This document shows positions 16,652 to 25,314 of a stretch of 56,778 bases of DNA, in pieces; within the stretch, counting starts at the first letter, position 1; every line of letters starts with the position of its first letter. Source of the stretch: Mangrovibacter plantisponsor (GTDB taxonomy: Bacteria > Pseudomonadota > Gammaproteobacteria > Enterobacterales > Enterobacteriaceae). A model generated the notes under the pieces. The model made no database searches. It saw nothing but the letters and a program-made list of their open reading frames with translations, and was not told the origin of the DNA. The stretch lies in NCBI RefSeq assembly GCF_003182475.1, contig NZ_QGTS01000003.1, positions 1-56,778 of the forward strand. Direction: 5' to 3'. The translations under genes were made by a program, and so were the position numbers.

Positions 16652-18073
16652 ATGTCTGGAAGTGCAATAAGAAAGCAAAGCGCATATGAAAAGCTGAGCC
16701 TGAGAGAAAAGGTTGGCTATGGCATGGGCGATGCTGGTTCCTGCATGATCTGGAGCGTGCTGGCACTCTATTTGACATGGTTTTACACCGATGTCTATGG
16801 CCTGGCTCCTGGCATCGTCGGTACGTTATTTTTGGTTATACGTATTTTTGATGCTTTCAGCGATCCAGTTATGGGGGCTATTTGTGACCGTACCAAAAGC
16901 CGCTGGGGCAAGTTCCGCCCATGGCTGCTTTGGATGGCTCTTCCGTTCGGTCTCGGCGCGGTAGCAATGTTTACCACGCCTGATATTGGCATGAACGGAA
17001 AAATCATCTATGCCTGGGTAACCTATCTGATTATGTCGCTGATCTATACAGCGATTAATATTCCCTATTGCTCGGTAGCTGGCGTGATTACACTGAATCA
17101 AAAAGAACGTATGGGATGTCTATCATGGCGTTTTTTCCTTAACGGGCTGGCAACTCTAATCATCTCTTCTACCATTCTGCCGCTAACCGACTGGCTGGGA
17201 AACGGTAACCGAGCCTCTGGCTTTCAGATGACCATGATAATTATGGGCGCTGCCGCTACCTTAATGTTCCTGTTTTGCTTCTCGAGCATTAAGGAACGTG
17301 TAGTTGCAGTGAAGGAAAACGACTCATTAAAGCGCGATCTGAAAGATATCGTTAAAAATGACCAATGGTTGTTGATGATTACCATCACCTTCCTTAACGT
17401 TTTCCCGGCCTTTATTCGTGGTGCGGTAACCATCTATTATGCCACCTATGTTATGCAGGCTTCTGTCGGATTTATCACCTTCTTTATGGCGCTGGGTGTC
17501 GCTTGCAATATGCTGGGGAGCGTAATAGCTAAACCACTTACTGATCGTTTCGATAAAGTGAAACTGTTCCGTATTATCAATGTCGTCCTTGGTATCCTGT
17601 CGTTCGCTCTTTGGTTTGTAAACCCAGCGTCGCTGACACCTCTGTTAACGCTGTTTATAATCATAAATATCCTGCACTTAATTCAGTCAGGCCCAATCCT
17701 GTGGGCCATGATGTCCGATGTTGATGATTACGGTGACTGGAAATTTGGCAAACGTTTAACCGGTATTTCATTCGCTGGAAACCTGTTTATGTTGAAAATG
17801 GGACTTGCGGTCGCTGGGGCTATCGTCGCCTGGGTTCTTTCCTGGACAGGATATATAGCGAATAAACCGGAACAGAATCCAGACACGATTGAGGGCATTA
17901 TTATTATGTTCTCCCTCATGCCAATGGTTAGCTATTTTATCAGCGCATTTATTGCCCGGCATTTCAAACTCAATAATGTTTTTCTGGAGAGAATAAAAGT
18001 CGATTTGGCAAAGCGCGGATTAGAAAATAGCAATGCTGTATTGCAGAACCAACATGAAGCCCCTGTATCTTAA
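16652..18073 (+). CDS. GPH-family (MelB-type) sugar:cation symporter
   Basis: A 473-residue inner-membrane transporter of the glycoside-pentoside-hexuronide:cation symporter family. I start at the ATG at 16652 (MSGSAIRKQSAYEKL) because GAGGG lies 6-7 nt upstream; the in-frame ATG at 16610 has none. About twelve membrane segments are visible. Family hallmarks are an N-terminal LSLREKVGYGMGDAG, the conserved Asp-rich helix-2 loop AFSDPVMGAICDRTKSRWGK, and MMSDVDDYGDWKFGKR in the second half. It is followed after 89 bp by GH91, which suggests that the imported sugar is the GH91 substrate. Homologues carry melibiose, lactose, raffinose or glucuronides; a difructose anhydride or short inulin oligosaccharide is inferred here only from the neighbours. 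Confidence 0.9.
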   Translation: MSGSAIRKQSAYEKLSLREKVGYGMGDAGSCMIWSVLALYLTWFYTDVYGLAPGIVGTLFLVIRIFDAFSDPVMGAICDRTKSRWGKFRPWLLWMALPFGLGAVAMFTTPDIGMNGKIIYAWVTYLIMSLIYTAINIPYCSVAGVITLNQKERMGCLSWRFFLNGLATLIISSTILPLTDWLGNGNRASGFQMTMIIMGAAATLMFLFCFSSIKERVVAVKENDSLKRDLKDIVKNDQWLLMITITFLNVFPAFIRGAVTIYYATYVMQASVGFITFFMALGVACNMLGSVIAKPLTDRFDKVKLFRIINVVLGILSFALWFVNPASLTPLLTLFIIINILHLIQSGPILWAMMSDVDDYGDWKFGKRLTGISFAGNLFMLKMGLAVAGAIVAWVLSWTGYIANKPEQNPDTIEGIIIMFSLMPMVSYFISAFIARHFKLNNVFLERIKVDLAKRGLENSNAVLQNQHEAPVS

Positions 18074-18162
18074 CCGATACGTTAATTTATTAATTCGCAA
18101 CGAACTCAGCCTGTCTTTGCAGGCTGCTGCTAAATTGCACGCCTTTTAAGGAATATTAATTT

Positions 18163-19506
18163 ATGTCTAATGAAAATTATTATGATGTGACAGCATGGAA
18201 TATCGGAAATGCACATCAGGATATTGGTGAAGTGATTAACAGTATCATCGACGATATTAAGACCAGGCAAACGCAAACAGATATTAATGAAGGCGGAAAG
18301 CCAGGTGCGGTAATTTATATTCCACCTGGCGACTACCACTTAACAACGCAGGTGGTGATCGATATCAGCTATCTTAAAATAGTGGGTTCCGGCCACGGTT
18401 TTACTTCTTCAAGCATTCGTTTTAATACGCCGCAAAATGAATGGGCCGACTGGCATGAATTGTGGCCGGGCGGCAGTCGTATTCTGGTTGATCTTACTCC
18501 GCATGTGGGCGATGAAGAACATAGTGCAGCCGCGTTCTACGTTAAGAGAGATGGTAATCCACGCATTAGTTCTGTTGAGTTTGCTGACTTCTGCATTGAT
18601 GGTTTACATTTTATTGGGGCTAGCGACCCGGAAAATAGCTATGTCAATGGTAAAACGGGTATTTATATCGCCAGTGCGCAGGACTCATTCCGTATAACGG
18701 GTATGGGAATGGTTTATTTAGAGCATGGTGCCGTGATTTATAACGCCGATGCGCTGTCAATACATGATAACTTTCTTGCAGAATGCGGCAACTGCATAGA
18801 GCTGCGCGGAGCAGGACAGGCATCAAAAATCACTGATAACTTAATCGGCGCTGGTTATAACGGCTATTCGATTTATGCTGAAAATTTTGGTGGGCTGTTG
18901 GTAACGGCAAATAATGTTTTTCCGCGTGGTTCGAGTAGTGTTCATTTTTCTGGCGTGATTCGCTCTTCAATTACCAGCAACAGGTTCCATTCGTTTTATC
19001 CGGGTATGCTGGTACTCGAAAATAATTGTTCAGAAAACATGATTTCTTCGAATCATTTCTTTCGCGAACGTGAGCCCTGGGGGCCTATGCAAAAATACGA
19101 TAACGGTTTAGATGATTTATATGGTCTGCTGTATATCAGCGGCAATAATAACTCCATTGTTGCCAACCATATTTCTGAAACCATAGAAGCCCAATATATT
19201 AAGCCATCTGGTGCAAGGCCAGTAGTCATACGTCTCGTTTCAGGTAGTGGAAACTACCTCTCCGATAATCATATTGTCGCCACTACCGAAGCCGCTAATG
19301 CACAGCAAATAGCGAAGCAATCATGCTTTGATACCCAGGTACGCGCGTTGCTGACCGTCGATACCTTGATGCCACTTGATGTCACCATGGTACAAGTGGA
19401 AAAGGAATCGCTGCATAACACGATTCTGGATTCAGGAAGTGATGCACAAGTAATAGTGGACAAAACGGTAAACGCCTTCAGAGCCACACCAACACCAGGT
19501 ATGTAA
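18163..19506 (+). CDS. GH91 inulin fructotransferase / difructose dianhydride hydrolase
   Basis: A 447-residue right-handed beta-helix enzyme of glycoside hydrolase family 91. Known members convert inulin to difructose anhydride (DFA) III or DFA I (EC 4.2.2.18 / 4.2.2.17) or hydrolyse DFA III to inulobiose. Recognition rests on family-wide segments: DIGEVINSIIDDIK, IYIPPGDYHLTTQVVIDISY, GKTGIYIASAQDSFRITGMG, MVYLEHGAVIYNADAL, SSITSNRFHSFYPGML, NGLDDLYGLLYISG. Asp202 and Glu213 in DNFLAECGNCIE have the 11-residue spacing of the catalytic pair reported for the Bacillus transferase and an Arthrobacter DFA-III hydrolase (from memory). There is no signal peptide, so it should be cytoplasmic; secreted inulin-degrading transferases carry one. 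That favours a hydrolase acting on imported DFA. AAGGA precedes the ATG, and a strong terminator follows. Confidence 0.9.
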   Translation: MSNENYYDVTAWNIGNAHQDIGEVINSIIDDIKTRQTQTDINEGGKPGAVIYIPPGDYHLTTQVVIDISYLKIVGSGHGFTSSSIRFNTPQNEWADWHELWPGGSRILVDLTPHVGDEEHSAAAFYVKRDGNPRISSVEFADFCIDGLHFIGASDPENSYVNGKTGIYIASAQDSFRITGMGMVYLEHGAVIYNADALSIHDNFLAECGNCIELRGAGQASKITDNLIGAGYNGYSIYAENFGGLLVTANNVFPRGSSSVHFSGVIRSSITSNRFHSFYPGMLVLENNCSENMISSNHFFREREPWGPMQKYDNGLDDLYGLLYISGNNNSIVANHISETIEAQYIKPSGARPVVIRLVSGSGNYLSDNHIVATTEAANAQQIAKQSCFDTQVRALLTVDTLMPLDVTMVQVEKESLHNTILDSGSDAQVIVDKTVNAFRATPTPGM

Positions 19507-19536
19507 CGGTCTTACCTCGCAAGCTCCGAACAAAAC

Positions 19537-19561
19537 GGGGGGCTTATGCCCCCTTTTTTTG
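19537..19561 (+). terminator. Strong intrinsic terminator between GH91 and porin
   Basis: A G-rich arm (GGGGGGC) and GCCCCC arm around a short loop are followed by eight T residues. It lies 30 bp after the GH91 stop and 25 bp before the porin start. Confidence 0.88.
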
Positions 19562-19585
19562 TGTTTTAAACGCAGGGATAAAATA

Positions 19586-20973
19586 ATGAATATAAAATAT
19601 GTGGCATTGTCTCTAGGTACGCTATTTTCCTCTGGCCTGACGGCAGCGCAAATTTCTACCTCCGATGATATCAACCAGCGTTTTACCCAACTTGAACAGC
19701 GTTTAATCAATGCCGAGCAACAAGCAAAAGAGGCTCAGGACGAGATCAAAGCGTTGAAGCAGCAGAAGCTTGTCACTCAGCAAAATATGGTGACGACAAC
19801 AGTTAATACTGATAAATCAGAAAAGCACACGAACGAGCCTGTAAAATTAATGCTTTCAGGCAATAGCGATATCAAACTCTACGGTGACGTTGAGTTCAAT
19901 ATGGATGCAGCCAGCAGCACCGGCAGCCTGATATCGGTAAATAGCTCGGCAAGAAACTGGGCCAAGGGTAATAATGAGCGTTGGGATATTAACGGCCGAA
20001 TTCTTCTGGGATTTGACGGCACCCGCAGAGCCGACAATGGCCATTTTGCGGGTTTTTCCGCGCAGCCGCTGGCATATATGACCGGAAAAATGGATGTTGA
20101 TGACGCTGTATTTTTCTTTGGCCGTGAAGATGACTGGAAGGTAAAAATAGGGCGCTTCGAAGCGTATGATATGTTCCCTCTCAATCAAGATACTTTATTG
20201 AATATTCCGGTAATACCGCTAATGACCTTTATAGCGACGGCTACGGCTATATCTACATGATGAAAGAGGGGCGGGGCCGCAGCAGCAATGGTGGAAATTT
20301 CCTGATCAGCAAAACGCAGGATAACTGGTACTTTGAGCTGAATAGTCTGCTGGAAAATGGCAGCTCTCTCTTCCAGGATGCGGGCTACCACGGCAACACG
20401 CTCGTGAACAAAAAAAATGCAGCCTACCTGCGTCCTGTTGTCGTTTGGAGCCGCGGTCGTTTTTCAACTGCGGTGGCGATGGAAAAGAACATCGTAAATA
20501 ACGCCTACGGCTATTACACTAACAATAACAATTGGGTCGATCAATCAGACCGTACCGGCTATGGCTGGACGATGACCTGGAATGAACAAAAAACCGATCC
20601 CGAGGATGGTGTCATGACCAACCTCGACATTGCCTATATGGATGCCTCAGATGAAAAAGATTTCACCGCAGGCATAAATTCTCTATGGCACCGTTTTGAA
20701 CTGGGCTATATCTTTGCGCATAACAAAATCGATAAATTTAGCGCCGCCAACTATGCTGACATCTGTGATGACAACTGTTGGATCGCTAAAGCAGGCGATT
20801 ACGATATCCATACTCTTCACGCTTCGTGGCAGCTTCCAAATATCATGGATATGAAGAATTTTAACATCTACCTGGGTGCTTACGCTTCGTGGCTCGAAGC
20901 GAATCCTGCGCAAGGGGACAAACATGAAGATGCCCGTTACGGTGGGCGTGTGCGTTTTAAATACTTTTTCTGA
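19586..20973 (+). pseudogene. Sugar-specific outer-membrane porin (ScrY/RafY-like), one-base frameshift
   Basis: The ATG at 19586 (RBS AGGGA) begins MNIKYVALSLGTLFSSGLTA with a signal peptide, then a coiled-coil N-terminus (DINQRFTQLEQRLINAEQQA) as in ScrY-type porins, then beta-barrel sequence. At 20194-20196 the T-run of ACTTTATTG is one base short: the frame that follows (NIPVIPLMTF...) stops at 20260, while the expected continuation (FIEYSGNTANDLYSDGYGYI) is in the next frame and runs to 20973, ending in an aromatic VRFKYFF. With one T restored the protein would be about 460 residues. Its role would be passage of oligosaccharides across the outer membrane. Either a recent mutation or a sequencing error; all else is intact. 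Confidence 0.8.
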
Positions 20974-20980
20974 TACGATT

Positions 20981-21004
20981 AAGGCCCGCTTTATGCGGGC
21001 CTTA
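20981..21004. terminator. Bidirectional terminator between porin and fructokinase
   Basis: AAGGCCCGC and GCGGGCCTT form a perfect 9-bp stem with a TTTAT loop, followed by TATCATTG. It serves the two convergent transcription units. Confidence 0.8.
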
Positions 21005-21034
21005 TCATTGTTGAATTAAAATTCCTAAAGGCTT

Positions 21035-22003
21035 TTACGGCATCAGTTCGGCCAGTGTTGGAATCGCATCGATAGCACCAAAACGCGTACAGGTTAATGC
21101 ACCAACTTTATTGGCCCAGGTAACGTCTGTAATGAAATCGTTATAGTTTATTTGTGTTATATCCCGCTGAGTAAACCGCAACAGCAGTGCGCCGACGAAC
21201 GCGTCTCCGGCACCTGTCGAATCCACTGACTTAACTTCTATGGAAGGAACCTGCTCTTGCCTGCCGTCCCAGTAGCTGGCCCAGGTACCGCGGTTGCCGA
21301 GCGTAACGTTAACGAAGGTTGCTCCCCGGTCATGTAAATAGCGGCAACCTTTTGCCAGATCGCTATAACCGGTTATCAGGGCTAGCTCTTCTTCGCTCAT
21401 TTTTATCACATCAGCCATTGCAAGCAACGGCTCACAACGGTGAATAAACTCAGCCTCATTGCCACCCCATAGACTGCTGCGGAAGTTGGGATCAAACGAA
21501 AGCATTTTTCCCTTCTCCTTTGCAATCTGCGCTACGGCGAAGTAAGTCTTATATAGCTCGCCGTCAAGTAGACCTGTAGCGGCGCCCAGATGAACGATTT
21601 TACTGTCGTGCAAAAAATCTGCTGGCAGGCTATGTTGCGCCAGATGACCATCGGCCCCTCGGCAGAAAACAAAATCACGTTCACCGTCATGCTGAATACC
21701 AACAAAAGCCAACGTCGTGGGCGCTTGATTATCACGTATAATCAACGAGGTATCCAGCGATTCACGACGCAGCGTCTGGATAAGAAACTCACCGAAAGGA
21801 TCGTTCCCAACCTGCGCAGCCAGCCGGACTGCCCCTCCCAGTCTGGCAATAGTGACTGCGACATTTGCTGGCGCGCCGCCCGCTTTCTTGAGGAATTTTT
21901 CTCCCTGTACCAATCCCTGATCAATGTCGGTACAAACAAAATCAATCAACAGCTCACCCAGGCAGATAATGTTCTGGCTTTTTGTATTTGTTTTCATATT
22001 CAT
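21035..22003 (-). CDS. Fructokinase, PfkB/ribokinase family (ScrK-like)
   Basis: A 322-residue cytosolic sugar kinase that should convert fructose to fructose phosphate with ATP. The N-terminal PfkB signature is in KKAGGAPANVAVTIARLGG, and the C-terminal signature DSTGAGDAFVGALLL contains the catalytic base Asp267. It resembles ScrK-type fructokinases over the whole length. I use the ATG at 22003 (MNMKTNTKSQN), only 2 bp after the GH32 stop and with GGGA upstream; an ATG at 21997 is also possible. The tight junction shows co-transcription with the GH32 gene, so the kinase handles fructose released by GH32. It ends 62 bp from the convergent porin, with a shared terminator between. Confidence 0.9.
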   Translation of the reverse strand: MNMKTNTKSQNIICLGELLIDFVCTDIDQGLVQGEKFLKKAGGAPANVAVTIARLGGAVRLAAQVGNDPFGEFLIQTLRRESLDTSLIIRDNQAPTTLAFVGIQHDGERDFVFCRGADGHLAQHSLPADFLHDSKIVHLGAATGLLDGELYKTYFAVAQIAKEKGKMLSFDPNFRSSLWGGNEAEFIHRCEPLLAMADVIKMSEEELALITGYSDLAKGCRYLHDRGATFVNVTLGNRGTWASYWDGRQEQVPSIEVKSVDSTGAGDAFVGALLLRFTQRDITQINYNDFITDVTWANKVGALTCTRFGAIDAIPTLAELMP

Positions 22004-22005
22004 GG

Positions 22006-23730
22006 TTATTGTTCCCAAATGCTACGGTATTGAGTCAGTCGTGCCGTGGCTATCCGTGCTGATGAATTGTATTTCAGCGTAAGCTCATTACAGCGACTGA
22101 GATGGTAATAACGCCGTGTGCCGCAATGGCTTCCCTCGTTGGCAAAAACCTCAACAATGCCAGCGTCAAAAAACAGCTCAAGCGTCTCGATCTTTTCAAC
22201 GTAAGCGCCATACTGCCCTTCGTCATGACCTTCAGCCCGAAGCGTAAGCCAGTTTTCGGCGTAACACAGTTCTGCTTGTTCGCCTGTTTCCCCATTCAGT
22301 ATCAAAAGCAGCCGGGATATGTCCTTTCCGGTCAGTTTCAGTGAAAATGACTGCTGCGTATCGACAGACAGACGCAGCAATCCATTTTGGCATGCCTGAT
22401 GATGGTCAGTTTGCTGTCTAACGCATTCTTCTGGTGGTAGCAACGGCTGCATGCACAGAGCCCCATGGTTATTGAGCATAAAGCGGCGCGGCAAAGACAT
22501 TTCACCGTTGTAGACTGACGCAGCGCTTTTTTTGCTGGCCCAGTTATAGAGCCAGGCGAAACCCAGTATCTGCTGCCCGTCGCGAAAAGTTTGTAAGGCA
22601 TAAAAATCGGTGCCGAAATCCAGCGTCTGCAAAGGCTTATCATCAGGTGTAAAGCGACCGCTGTTGAAATCTCCGGTCTGGGCATAGAGCAAGTTATGAC
22701 GGCCGGTTTGTGGCTCGGTATAGCCAACGATGCCGATGATTAATACCCATTTCCCGTTGATGGAGAAAAAATCCGGGCATTCAACACAACGACCACCGTG
22801 TTCCCTGAAGTGTCTATCCGCTCGCCATAGCACGTGGTCGAATGTCCACTCATCACTTTCTGCCGAAGTGAACAGCAGTGCTGCCGGATCGCCATCCACT
22901 GACGCGCCAAGTAGCATAAAATAGTGGTTTCTTTCACCATCGAACCAGACTTTCGGATCTCGGAAATCACAACCTACGCCTGCTGGCAGCTCGCTCAAGA
23001 CCTGCTTTACTGATTCAACTTTATCCAGCCAGGGACCTGATGTAGCGCACTTTTGTACTTCACGATAGCCCTTATAAAGATCGTACGCTGGCAGACGTTC
23101 TGTAAACCAGAATCGGATTTTACCGTCATTTTCCTGAAAAGCGGTGCCGGAAAACGCACCACCAGTCGCGCCCAGCGCCTCGAGGTTTTGCTCCGGTTGT
23201 AGAAAGACAGGGTAGTGCCGCCAGTGGTAAAGATCCTCACTGGCAGCATGCCCCCAGTGCATTGGTCCCCATTCAGTGCTGTGCGGATGATATTGATAGA
23301 AGAGATGGTATGTCTCGTCGATTTTGCATAGTCCGTTAGGGTCGTTCATCCAGTTTATAAACGGGGAAAAATGAAGCGCCGGACGTAGCGACTCCTTCGA
23401 ATACCAGTCCACCATCTTGCTGCGCCCAACAGGGTAAAGCGTGTGTGTATCACTGATCAAAAAGGTAACGCCTTCCTGCGCTAAGGTTTTCGGCAGCCAG
23501 TAATAAAAAAGAGATATATCTGCGGCATTCTCCTCCCATTCAATGGTTAGCGGCTGATCGGAATAATGCGTATAGGTGAAATACTGATGATAATCAGCGG
23601 CCTTTTTTATCGCATAGATAATTTCCCCTCCTGCTGAAAACTGTAATAGAGGCGAGTTGTTTTCGCGGCTGCGTTTCAGCCAAATATCAAACCTCATTCC
23701 TGAAGTAACAGGTAATGTTAATTTTTTCAT
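22006..23730 (-). CDS. GH32 beta-fructosidase (inulinase/levanase/sucrose hydrolase family), cytoplasmic
   Basis: A 574-residue glycoside hydrolase family 32 enzyme. The start is the ATG at 23730 (MKKLTLPVTSG), with CCGGAAAG upstream; an in-frame ATG at 23766 lacks a site. The three GH32 catalytic motifs are present: WMNDPNG (127-133, nucleophile Asp130), FRDP (256-259, transition-state stabiliser) and ECP (acid/base Glu317). There is no signal peptide. Unusually, about 125 residues precede the first motif, whereas cytosolic sucrases such as ScrB have only about 35; this extra N-terminal segment may be a small beta domain. The C-terminus has the usual GH32 beta-sandwich (TLELFFDAGIVEVFANEG). 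Beside GH91 and a fructokinase, the likely substrate is inulobiose or other fructosyl-fructose, with sucrose as an alternative. Confidence 0.9.
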   Translation of the reverse strand: MKKLTLPVTSGMRFDIWLKRSRENNSPLLQFSAGGEIIYAIKKAADYHQYFTYTHYSDQPLTIEWEENAADISLFYYWLPKTLAQEGVTFLISDTHTLYPVGRSKMVDWYSKESLRPALHFSPFINWMNDPNGLCKIDETYHLFYQYHPHSTEWGPMHWGHAASEDLYHWRHYPVFLQPEQNLEALGATGGAFSGTAFQENDGKIRFWFTERLPAYDLYKGYREVQKCATSGPWLDKVESVKQVLSELPAGVGCDFRDPKVWFDGERNHYFMLLGASVDGDPAALLFTSAESDEWTFDHVLWRADRHFREHGGRCVECPDFFSINGKWVLIIGIVGYTEPQTGRHNLLYAQTGDFNSGRFTPDDKPLQTLDFGTDFYALQTFRDGQQILGFAWLYNWASKKSAASVYNGEMSLPRRFMLNNHGALCMQPLLPPEECVRQQTDHHQACQNGLLRLSVDTQQSFSLKLTGKDISRLLLILNGETGEQAELCYAENWLTLRAEGHDEGQYGAYVEKIETLELFFDAGIVEVFANEGSHCGTRRYYHLSRCNELTLKYNSSARIATARLTQYRSIWEQ

Positions 23731-23837
23731 AGAATATACTTTCCGGTGGTGATGAATTTTTTGCAATTAACTTTCTCTCCATGGCTCACCATAGAGTTAA
23801 TTAATCTGCTGAGTTTATATTAACTGCAAAGCAACAG

Positions 23838-24848
23838 TTATACTTTTGTCACAGTCATACCCAGGCTGCTTTCGCGAATTATTAACTTGGTAGTCAGTTC
23901 AATAGAGTCAATACCTTCCTTTTTTTCTGAGGCGTTAATTATCTCGAAGGCCAGCTTACCCATTTCATTTATTGGTTGAGCAATGCTCGTTATATTCAGC
24001 ATTTGGGCGATAATAGTGTTATCAAAACTGGCGATAGCGATATCACCAGGGATGCGAATGTTACGGCGTCGCAGATTTTCAATAACATAGCTTGCCGCTA
24101 CATCGTTATAAATAAACAGGCAGTTTAATTTATCCTCTTGTGTAAGAATATTATCAACAATTTTATCCAGTGAGTGGATATGCCCTCGGTTATCTTCGCC
24201 GTCCCCTTTGGGGATCCAGTAGCTATGTTGCTTTTCCACCTGATATCCGCGGCTACGAACTTTCTTACAAAAGGCGGACATCTTGCGGTTATCCACACCA
24301 TCCTGTCCGATAAAACCAAAGCGGGTGCGACCAGTATCAATAAAGTGCTCGGCAACCTTTTCAGCCCCTCGTTCCTGGTTGTTGGAAACTGAATTAAAGA
24401 AGCGGGAAGTTTGCGTTACCACGGCAGTATTAATGCCCGTAGCTTGCAGCCACGCGGAGAGTGACGATTCCGCCTCAGTTGGAACCCAAATCAGCGCTTC
24501 AATACCCATGCCAGCCAGCGCTCTTATCATTTGCCGATCCTGAAACGGCTGATTCTGGTGGGTCTTAACCAGAATGGTTTTCCCGGTGTAGCGAGCCTCT
24601 TCTTCCAGTGAAGACAGAAGTTCACAGAAATGCGGATTAACCAGATTGGGGACCACCAAACCAATCAGCCCGGAGCATTTGCCACTCAGTAGGACTGCAT
24701 TTCTGTTTGGTACGTAACAAAGAAAATCCATTGCCTCGTGTACAACACGACGAGTTTGTACTGTTACGCTGGGATGATTGTTAATCACCCGGGATACCGT
24801 TGCGGTAGAAACGCCAGCTCTGGTTGCTACATCTCGTATTGAAGCCAT
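23838..24848 (-). CDS. LacI-family transcriptional repressor of the fructan locus
   Basis: A 336-residue regulator with an N-terminal LacI helix-turn-helix and hinge (MASIRDVATRAGVSTATVSR, then VINNHPSVTVQTRRVV) and a periplasmic-binding-protein-like effector domain (GLIGLVVPNLVNPHFCELLS to the C-terminus). It is the first gene of the leftward unit, 107 bp before GH32. Inverted CATGTAACG-type elements flank its promoter (24862-24879, 24935-24948) and the same 9-mer occurs twice before the transporter. It probably represses both units and itself, with a fructan-derived sugar as inducer. The operator assignment is inference. Confidence 0.9.
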   Translation of the reverse strand: MASIRDVATRAGVSTATVSRVINNHPSVTVQTRRVVHEAMDFLCYVPNRNAVLLSGKCSGLIGLVVPNLVNPHFCELLSSLEEEARYTGKTILVKTHQNQPFQDRQMIRALAGMGIEALIWVPTEAESSLSAWLQATGINTAVVTQTSRFFNSVSNNQERGAEKVAEHFIDTGRTRFGFIGQDGVDNRKMSAFCKKVRSRGYQVEKQHSYWIPKGDGEDNRGHIHSLDKIVDNILTQEDKLNCLFIYNDVAASYVIENLRRRNIRIPGDIAIASFDNTIIAQMLNITSIAQPINEMGKLAFEIINASEKKEGIDSIELTTKLIIRESSLGMTVTKV

Positions 24849-24861
24849 AAATAATGTTATC

Positions 24862-24948
24862 GGTTACAAGCGTTACATAATTAACAACAAGTATAAAACA
24901 AAGAGTGATGAAAAATGTCGGGCGGATCTCGTGTTGTAACGTTACATG
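24862..24948 (-). promoter_or_regulatory. Operators around the lacI-GH32-kinase promoter
   Basis: A perfect 12-bp palindrome TGTAACGTTACA lies at 24935-24946 (extended by CGTTACATG at 24940-24948), and GGTTACAAGCGTTACAT lies at 24862-24878, just before the lacI start. A TATACT-like -10 on the minus strand (near 24,893-24,898) sits between them. The layout fits autoregulation. Confidence 0.5.
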
Positions 24949-24959
24949 AAATCTTGATC

Positions 24960-25314
24960 AACTCCACAGAATTAGCCAAGCCAAACTCGTCCGCTTAGCA
25001 ACATTAGTGAATGTAATCCATCAGCGGTACGCTGCTGTTGGTCTAAAGCGGATAGTTGCAATTGCGATCTGACCATGAAACAACATCGGATGCTGAAAAC
25101 ATCATGGTTTCTACCTTCGATAATACATTGGTGTAGTCTTCCAGCCAGGAGCGTCAGGTATATTGATGCAGCAACAAAGATGATCTTGCTTGCAAGTTTT
25201 ATTAATCAGGGAAAAATCAACCATTGTTTTTTTGTGGTATCAGTTCCGTTTTCGAAAAAAAGAGAGGTCACGGCCTCCCAAATCCAGTGACTTATTTATG
25301 TTGTTATAGTTATT
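24960..25314. other. Intergenic region between lacI and the MarA-like gene
   Basis: About 350 bp between two leftward genes. A 71-codon plus-strand frame (25075-25290) lacks family resemblance and I do not call it. Confidence 0.4.
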
